Source: Sphingomonas cremea (GTDB lineage Bacteria > Pseudomonadota > Alphaproteobacteria > Sphingomonadales > Sphingomonadaceae). Taken from it: a DNA stretch of 64,000 nt. Shown in pieces: positions 59,618 through 64,000 of the stretch; position 1 is the stretch's first letter; the number at the start of each line of letters is the position of its first letter. The stretch lies in contig NZ_JAKFGM010000001.1 in the NCBI RefSeq assembly GCF_021502585.1, positions 186,001-250,000 of the forward strand, written 5' to 3'. The notes under the pieces were generated by a model, which saw only the letters and a list, made by a program, of their open reading frames with translations, ran no database searches and had not been told where the DNA came from. Both the position numbers and the translations under genes were made by a program.

Positions 59618-59845
59618 ATGGAACTCGCTTCAGCCCAGGTCATCGGCGCAGGTCTCGCCGCTATCGGTGTAGGCGCCGCTGCCGCGGGCGTCGGTTATGT
59701 ATTCGGCGCTTTCCTTCAGGGCGCACTTCGTAATCCGGCCGCAGCCGACGGTCAGCAGGGGCGCCTGTTCATTGGTTTCGCCGCTGCCGAACTGCTCGGC
59801 CTGATGGCGTTCGCCGTGGCGATGATCATCCTTTACGCTCGCTAA
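59618..59845 (+). CDS. atpE: ATP synthase F0 subunit c
   Basis: The 75-residue hairpin has the Gly/Ala-rich first helix (AGLAAIGVGAAAAGVGYVFGAFLQ), the polar loop ALRNPAA, and the second helix with proton carrier E58 in GFAAAELLGLMAFAVAMII. AAGGAG lies about nine bases upstream. No sodium-type motif, so it is a proton-translocating ring. An 8-bp GC hairpin follows in the spacer before atpF'. Confidence 0.97.
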   Translation: MELASAQVIGAGLAAIGVGAAAAGVGYVFGAFLQGALRNPAAADGQQGRLFIGFAAAELLGLMAFAVAMIILYAR

Positions 59846-59855
59846 GAGAATTGGA

Positions 59856-59875
59856 GGCGGGGGCTCGCCCCCGCC
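59856..59875 (+). other. Intercistronic GC hairpin after atpE
   Basis: GGCGGGGG and CCCCCGCC pair perfectly around CTCG. No T-tract follows, so this is more likely a processing or stabilising structure, or a weak attenuator, than a terminator. Confidence 0.7.
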
Positions 59876-59890
59876 GAAAACGAGGCAAAG

Positions 59891-60385
59891 ATGCCCCAAT
59901 TTACTCAGCTTTCGGATGTCGTCCTGTCGCAGCTGTTCTGGCTGGCGATTACCCTTGGCTTCATCTACTTCGTCATCGGTCGCGGCATGCTGCCGAAAAT
60001 CCAGTCGACCGTTGACGCACGTGCGCAGCGCATCGCTGACGACCTCGCCGCGGCTGAACAGGCCAGGGCTGAGGCCGATGAGAGCGAAGCAGCATTTCGC
60101 CTGCGCATGGACGAAAGTCGCGCTGAGGCGATGAAGCATATTGCTGCAGCTAAGGAGCAAGGGGCCAAGGCAACCGAGCAAAAAATCGCCAAGGCGGACA
60201 AGGCAATCCAGGCCAAGGCTGATAAGGCGGAAGCCAAGATCCGCTCCAGCAGGGATGAGGCCCTTGCCAATATCGAGAATGTCGCGGCCGAGCTGGTCCA
60301 GGACATCACCGGCAAGGTTGCCGGGCTCAAGGTAAGCCGTGACGATGCGGCACACGCGGTAAAGGCGGCATTGATCAATGGCTGA
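59891..60385 (+). CDS. atpF': ATP synthase F0 subunit b'
   Basis: The 164-residue protein has one N-terminal membrane helix (VVLSQLFWLAITLGFIYFVIG) and a long charged coiled-coil stalk (AQRIADDLAAAEQARAEADESEAAFRLRMDESRAEAMKHIAAAKEQG and onward). Photosynthetic and many alphaproteobacteria have this second b-type subunit as partner of b in the peripheral stalk. It overlaps atpF by eight bases at its end. Confidence 0.93.
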   Translation: MPQFTQLSDVVLSQLFWLAITLGFIYFVIGRGMLPKIQSTVDARAQRIADDLAAAEQARAEADESEAAFRLRMDESRAEAMKHIAAAKEQGAKATEQKIAKADKAIQAKADKAEAKIRSSRDEALANIENVAAELVQDITGKVAGLKVSRDDAAHAVKAALING

Positions 60386-60941
60386 AGCCCACCAAGGCGC
60401 GATTGTCGCGCACACTGAGGTTGCCGAACAGCCTGGCGTTGAGCACGAGGCGGCGGTCTTCGGCATTTTTGGACCGGCGTTCTTTGTCGCGCTGGCCATG
60501 CTGGTGGTGTTTGCCCTCGCGATCTGGAAGAAAGTCCCGGCAGCAATCGGCAAGGCACTCGATCGCAAGATCGCAGCCATTCGCGAGCAGCTCGAGGAAG
60601 CCAGCGCGCTCCGCAAGGAAGCTGAAGAGCTTCGGCAGGAATATCTGACCAAGGCCAAGTCGGCCGATGCCGAGGCAGCGGCGATGATCGAACGTGCTCA
60701 GCGGGAGGCCGAGGCGATTGTCGCAAAGGCGGCCACTGACGCCGAAGCGCTGGTGGCCCGTCGCCAGGCGATGGCGGAGGCAAAAATCGCCGCTGAGGAA
60801 CGTGCCGCGATCGACGAGCTACGCGCTACGGCCGCCAAGTCGGCGACAGCCGCTGCCGCCAAACTGATTGCCGAGCGCAACGACGCCAAGGCCGACCAGG
60901 CTCTGGTCGACGAGGCAATTGCCGGACTTGCGAAACGATAA
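60378..60941 (+). CDS. atpF: ATP synthase F0 subunit b
   Basis: The 187-residue protein has a short extramembrane N-terminus and a membrane helix (PAFFVALAMLVVFALAIWKKVP). An Ala/Glu-rich coiled coil follows (IGKALDRKIAAIREQLEEASALRKEAEELRQEYLTKAKSADAEAAAM), continuing to VDEAIAGLAKR. It pairs with b' to hold F1. It is the last F0 gene; the F1 genes are not adjacent, as is usual in alphaproteobacteria. Confidence 0.94.
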   Translation: MAEAHQGAIVAHTEVAEQPGVEHEAAVFGIFGPAFFVALAMLVVFALAIWKKVPAAIGKALDRKIAAIREQLEEASALRKEAEELRQEYLTKAKSADAEAAAMIERAQREAEAIVAKAATDAEALVARRQAMAEAKIAAEERAAIDELRATAAKSATAAAAKLIAERNDAKADQALVDEAIAGLAKR

Positions 60942-60961
60942 TCTAGCCCATTTGCGAGCAT

Positions 60962-60998
60962 GCCGAAGCAATCCAGTTATAGGCTGGAATGCTTCGGC
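60962..60998. terminator. Hairpin after the F0 operon
   Basis: GCCGAAGCAATCCAG and CTGGAATGCTTCGGC pair with one mismatch around TTATAGG, between the convergent atpF and CBS genes. There is no U-tract, so the terminator call is tentative. Confidence 0.5.
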
Positions 60999-61022
60999 GA
61001 TCCATTTCACTTGCAATGGCCG

Positions 61023-61454
61023 CTACTGCTGATGCTGCCCGCCCGGCGCGCTAACGCCTTCAAGCGCCTGTTCGGCCGACTTGGTGATGCTTTCCCGGGC
61101 CAGATCGCCGAGGCTGACGATCCCAACGAGGCGTTCCTCGGAATCGATCACCGGTAGGCGTCGCACCTGCTCTTCGCTCATCCGGCGGGCAACCGCTTGC
61201 ACATCATCATCCTCATGCGCGCAGATGATTCCATCGCTCATCAGTTCACCAACAGGCGTGTCCGGGCCGCGGCCTTCGGCGACGCCTCGTACCGCAATGT
61301 CGCGGTCGGTGATCATGCCGATCACCCGGTCGCCCTCGCATACTGGGATTGAACCGGCGTCGGCACGGAGCATGAAGGCGGCCGCTTCGCGCGCGGTCTG
61401 GTCGGCGCTGACCGTTTCGACTTCGGTGGTCATCACTTCACTGATCTTCATCAT
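61023..61454 (-). CDS. CBS-domain protein
   Basis: The 143-residue protein is a tandem CBS pair (Bateman module): MKISEVMTTEVETVSADQTAREAAAFMLRADAGSIPVCEGDRVIGMITDRDIAVRGVAEGRGPDTPVGELMSDGIICAHEDDDVQAVARRMSEEQVRRLPVIDSEERLVGIVSLGDLA, with both GxITDRD and LVGIVSLGDLA ends. It would bind an adenine nucleotide as energy sensor. GGAG lies seven bases before ATG 61454. A short Gln/Gly-rich tail follows. Its target is unknown. Confidence 0.9.
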   Translation of the reverse strand: MMKISEVMTTEVETVSADQTAREAAAFMLRADAGSIPVCEGDRVIGMITDRDIAVRGVAEGRGPDTPVGELMSDGIICAHEDDDVQAVARRMSEEQVRRLPVIDSEERLVGIVSLGDLARESITKSAEQALEGVSAPGGQHQQ

Positions 61455-61514
61455 CGTCGCTCTCCTTTTCGTTCGCCTGTCAAAACGAACCGTGGGGAGG
61501 CCTCGTTCCGGAGC

Positions 61515-63536
61515 TTATGGGACATTCTCCGTAAGCAGGTCGTAGGTCGCGACCAGTTCGTCCTTCTGGTTGAAGATTTCGACCGCCCAGCGGACCACGC
61601 CCGTATCTTCGCTCTTTAGCGATTTGGCCCGAACGGTGAGTTCGACCCGCATGGAATCACCCGGATAAAGCGGCGTGAGGAATCGCAAATTCTCAAGGCC
61701 GGTGTTGGCGAGTACGGGTCCCGGGTCCGGATCGACGAATAGCCCAGCGGCAAAGCTCAGGATAAGATAGCCGTGCGCAACCCGGCCCTCGAAGATCGGG
61801 GAGGCCTTTGCCGCCTCCTCATCCATATGGGCATAGAATTTGTCGCCCGTGAACTCGGCAAAATGCTCGATATCCTCGATCGTGACCGCACGGCTCTTCG
61901 TCTTGAGGGTGTCGCCAATCTTCAGCTCCGACATGCGGCAACGGAAGGGGTGCAGCTTCACCTCATGCTTCGGCCCGCCGGGGATATACTGCTCGCTGAT
62001 TGCGGCGATCATGGTTGGAGACGACTGGATCGCGGTGCGCTGCATATAATGTTTGACGCCGCGTACACCGCCCATCTCCTCGCTGCCGCCGGCGCGGCCC
62101 GGACCGCCATGAACTAGCACCGGCAGGGGAGAGCCATGACCGGTAGATTCGGCGGCGTTGGTGCGGTCGATAACGAGCATCCGGCCATGATAGGCCGCAG
62201 CGCCCTGGACGAATTCGCGCGCAACGTCGGGTGAAAGAGTAAACAGCGATAGTGCCAGGCTGCCCATTCCCCGATTGGCGAGGCTGATGGCGTCAGCGAT
62301 GTTTCGATACGGCATGACGGTTGAAACCGGCCCGAATGCCTCGACATCATGGACGGCAGCGGTGCCCCACGGGTCGTCGGTCCTGAGCAGGATGGGCTCC
62401 ATGAAGGCGCCTCCCGCGATACCCGGGCTGGCGTCGGGGTTGCCGGCGACGATCCGCGCGCCCGCGGCAGTCAGCTTGGCGATCTGGCCGCGGACATCGT
62501 CGCGTTGATCGGTCGAGACCAGCGCACCCATGCGGCTTTCCTTTTCGCGCGGATCGCCGACGCGCGTAGCGGAAAGACGTTCGCGGATCGCGGCTTCGAC
62601 CGCATCGAGATGCTCCGCGGGGGCCATGGCGCGGCGGATGGCGGTGCACTTCTGCCCCGCCTTGACCGTCATCTCATTGACCACTTCCTTGACGAAAAGG
62701 TCGAACTCAGGCGTGCCCGGCGCGGCGTCGGGGCCCAGAAGCGAGGCATTCAAACTATCCTGCTCGGCAACGAACTTGACGCTTTCGCGCTGGACGACAG
62801 GGTGGGAGCGGAGCTTGAGCGCGGTCGAAGCCGAGCCGGTGAAGCTGACTACGTCCTGGCCGGTAAGGTGATCGAAAAGATCACCGACCCCGCCAACGAT
62901 CAATTGTACCGCACCCGGTGGCAGCAGGCCCGTGTCAATCATCACCCGGACTGCGGCTTCGCAGAGGTAAGCAGTCGAACTCGCCGGTTTGACGATCGCC
63001 GGCATGCCCGCGAGCAAGGTAGGCGCGAGTTTTTCGAGCATGCCCCAGACCGGGAAGTTGAAGGCGTTGATGTGGACCGCCGCGCCCTGCATCGACGTGT
63101 AAATATGCTGGCCGATGAAGCTGCCGCTTTTCGAAAGCGGCTCGACCGCACCATCAAGCAGGACATGGGCGTCTGGGAGCTCGCGGCGAGCCTTGGACGA
63201 GAAGCTGAAGAGGGTGCCGGCGCCGCCCTCAATATCGATCCAGCCATCCTTGCGGGTGGCGCCTGTCAGATAGTTAAGTTCATACAGCTCTTCCTTGCGA
63301 GACATAATCGCCAGGCCGAGCCCTTTGATCATCCGCGCCCGATCGTGGAATGTCATTGCGCGAAGTGCCGGTCCGCCAACCTCTCGGGCGTGACGCAGCA
63401 TGTCACCGAAATCCAGCCCACCCGAACCGATCGTGGCGACCAAACTTCCATCGATTGCAGATGTAAGTTCGGCAAGCACTCCATGGCCCGGAATCCAGGC
63501 GTCTCGAGCGTAATTGAGCAGCTGCACGGTTTTCAC
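61515..63536 (-). CDS. paaZ: PaaZ-like bifunctional aldehyde dehydrogenase/enoyl-CoA hydratase
   Basis: The 673-residue protein fuses an aldehyde dehydrogenase (1-525; E258 in VKFVAEQDSLNASLLG, nucleophile C297 in VKAGQKCTAIRR) with a MaoC-like hydratase domain (about 540-673; FTGDKFYAHMDEEAAKASPIFEGRVAHGYLILSFAAG with catalytic Asp and His). This is the architecture of PaaZ, which opens the oxepin-CoA ring and oxidises the resulting aldehyde in phenylacetate degradation. No other paa genes are visible in the window. They may lie beyond the right edge or elsewhere. Confidence 0.93.
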   Translation of the reverse strand: MKTVQLLNYARDAWIPGHGVLAELTSAIDGSLVATIGSGGLDFGDMLRHAREVGGPALRAMTFHDRARMIKGLGLAIMSRKEELYELNYLTGATRKDGWIDIEGGAGTLFSFSSKARRELPDAHVLLDGAVEPLSKSGSFIGQHIYTSMQGAAVHINAFNFPVWGMLEKLAPTLLAGMPAIVKPASSTAYLCEAAVRVMIDTGLLPPGAVQLIVGGVGDLFDHLTGQDVVSFTGSASTALKLRSHPVVQRESVKFVAEQDSLNASLLGPDAAPGTPEFDLFVKEVVNEMTVKAGQKCTAIRRAMAPAEHLDAVEAAIRERLSATRVGDPREKESRMGALVSTDQRDDVRGQIAKLTAAGARIVAGNPDASPGIAGGAFMEPILLRTDDPWGTAAVHDVEAFGPVSTVMPYRNIADAISLANRGMGSLALSLFTLSPDVAREFVQGAAAYHGRMLVIDRTNAAESTGHGSPLPVLVHGGPGRAGGSEEMGGVRGVKHYMQRTAIQSSPTMIAAISEQYIPGGPKHEVKLHPFRCRMSELKIGDTLKTKSRAVTIEDIEHFAEFTGDKFYAHMDEEAAKASPIFEGRVAHGYLILSFAAGLFVDPDPGPVLANTGLENLRFLTPLYPGDSMRVELTVRAKSLKSEDTGVVRWAVEIFNQKDELVATYDLLTENVP

Positions 63537-63646
63537 TCGGGTCTCCTCGGTGGCGCCAAGGTCCCTTAGAGTTTCAACAGTCGCGGAGAAAGGCGCGATT
63601 TCGCAGTCTGTCGCTCGCAGGGGTCAGGTGCAGCGTCGCAAACGCC

Positions 63647-64000
63647 TCACTTAGGCGCCCAGCCAAGTGTCATGGCCACGTCGCCGGGCTTGCCGCCGGG
63701 AAAATCGACAATTTCCACCCGCAGCTTATAGCCCTTGTCGCGAAAATATTTTTCCCAGAGTTGGTAAATTTCCTTCGGAACACCCGTCAGAGTTTGTTCC
63801 CAGCCTTCTTCCATCTGATTGATCGCGCGGCCGCCGTCAGTGCAGAGCTGGTTCGGGAATCGGTGGACCTGTACCTCCGTCCGGAGGTTTCGAACCGCGC
63901 CTTCGATCATCGTAATCGCTCGCTTGATCGCTTCCTCATCGGAAACCCCGGACGGCTTGGTCAATTGATCGAGCAACGCCTTCTTCTCAGCTTCGGCCTG
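63647..64000 (-). CDS. Hypothetical protein, 5' end beyond window
   Basis: The frame is open to the right edge (QAEAEKKALLDQLTKPSGVSDEEAIKRAI at the visible start), so the gene begins outside. The 117 visible residues are helical then a small alpha+beta domain: VQVHRFPNQLCTDGGRAINQMEEGWEQTLTGVPKEIYQLWEKYFRDKGYKLRVEIVDFPGGKPGDVAMTLGWAPK. The Lys/Glu-rich N-terminal part suggests a coiled coil. No family is recognised. Confidence 0.7.
   Translation of the reverse strand, partial: QAEAEKKALLDQLTKPSGVSDEEAIKRAITMIEGAVRNLRTEVQVHRFPNQLCTDGGRAINQMEEGWEQTLTGVPKEIYQLWEKYFRDKGYKLRVEIVDFPGGKPGDVAMTLGWAPK

Noticed and set aside
61023-61454. CBS gene as a member of the ATP synthase operon
   Set aside because: It is on the opposite strand and convergent, separated from atpF by a hairpin.
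62349-63569. 406-codon plus-strand ORF opposite paaZ
   Set aside because: Arg/Asp/Gly-rich shadow frame of the real minus-strand gene.

Overview
The window is high-GC chromosomal DNA that most resembles an alphaproteobacterium of the Sphingomonadales (Sphingomonas/Sphingomicrobium type). Supporting signs are an F0 ATP synthase operon with paired b' and b subunits, a dnaK promoter of the alphaproteobacterial RpoH type, many sphingomonad-style small lipoproteins, and a DUF6456/XRE regulator pair. No rRNA or CRISPR array is visible; there is one tRNA, tRNA-Val(TAC).

Layout. 0-4.5 kb: an edge-truncated APH-type phosphotransferase, a metallophosphoesterase, nadC, a nitronate monooxygenase with an unusual Cys-rich tail, an SH3 protein and an exported RidA homologue. 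4.5-5.9 kb: a glutaredoxin-MauE fusion behind a MerR-type promoter, then a lipoprotein. 5.9-18.8 kb: leucine/isovalerate catabolism. It holds a thiolase, isovaleryl-CoA dehydrogenase, a di-haem cytochrome c lipoprotein, an M13 peptidase, both methylcrotonyl-CoA carboxylase subunits with bioB between them, an SDR dehydrogenase and cysQ. 18.8-27.6 kb: an accessory stretch with a MarR-like gene broken by one in-frame TAG, an S24 repressor with an operator-like dyad at its start, PilZ, DUF4242 and small membrane or exported proteins, a PAS-GGDEF-EAL-PilZ protein, and eight copies of a roughly 29-bp hairpin repeat.

27.6-32.6 kb: two different IS1595-type elements in exact tandem. Each is bounded by 18-bp inverted repeats and each carries passenger genes. 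The array has three copies of the same 8-bp target duplication (AAGAGGCG) and splits the shared promoter region of an XRE regulator and a DUF6456 protein. In both transposases a 19-residue tail is conserved in the +1 frame immediately after the stop codon, with mainly synonymous differences. This is the most novel-looking signal in the window.

32.6-64 kb: mostly housekeeping. It contains GST; rpsF-rpsR-rplI; a DUF4242-class III cyclase fusion; GT4 and GH13 carbohydrate genes; a Rieske oxygenase convergent with an APC permease; fabD-fabG; dnaK-dnaJ; a truncated phytochrome-like PAS2-GAF protein; an AhpD-like protein; purB; a HisKA_3 histidine kinase; radC; a complete ydbH-ynbE-ydbL envelope lipid-transport operon; atpI-atpB-atpE-atpF'-atpF; a CBS protein; paaZ; and an edge-truncated gene. 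Start sites were chosen by Shine-Dalgarno spacing and overlap with upstream stops. Assignments rest on motif recognition by eye, with no database search.
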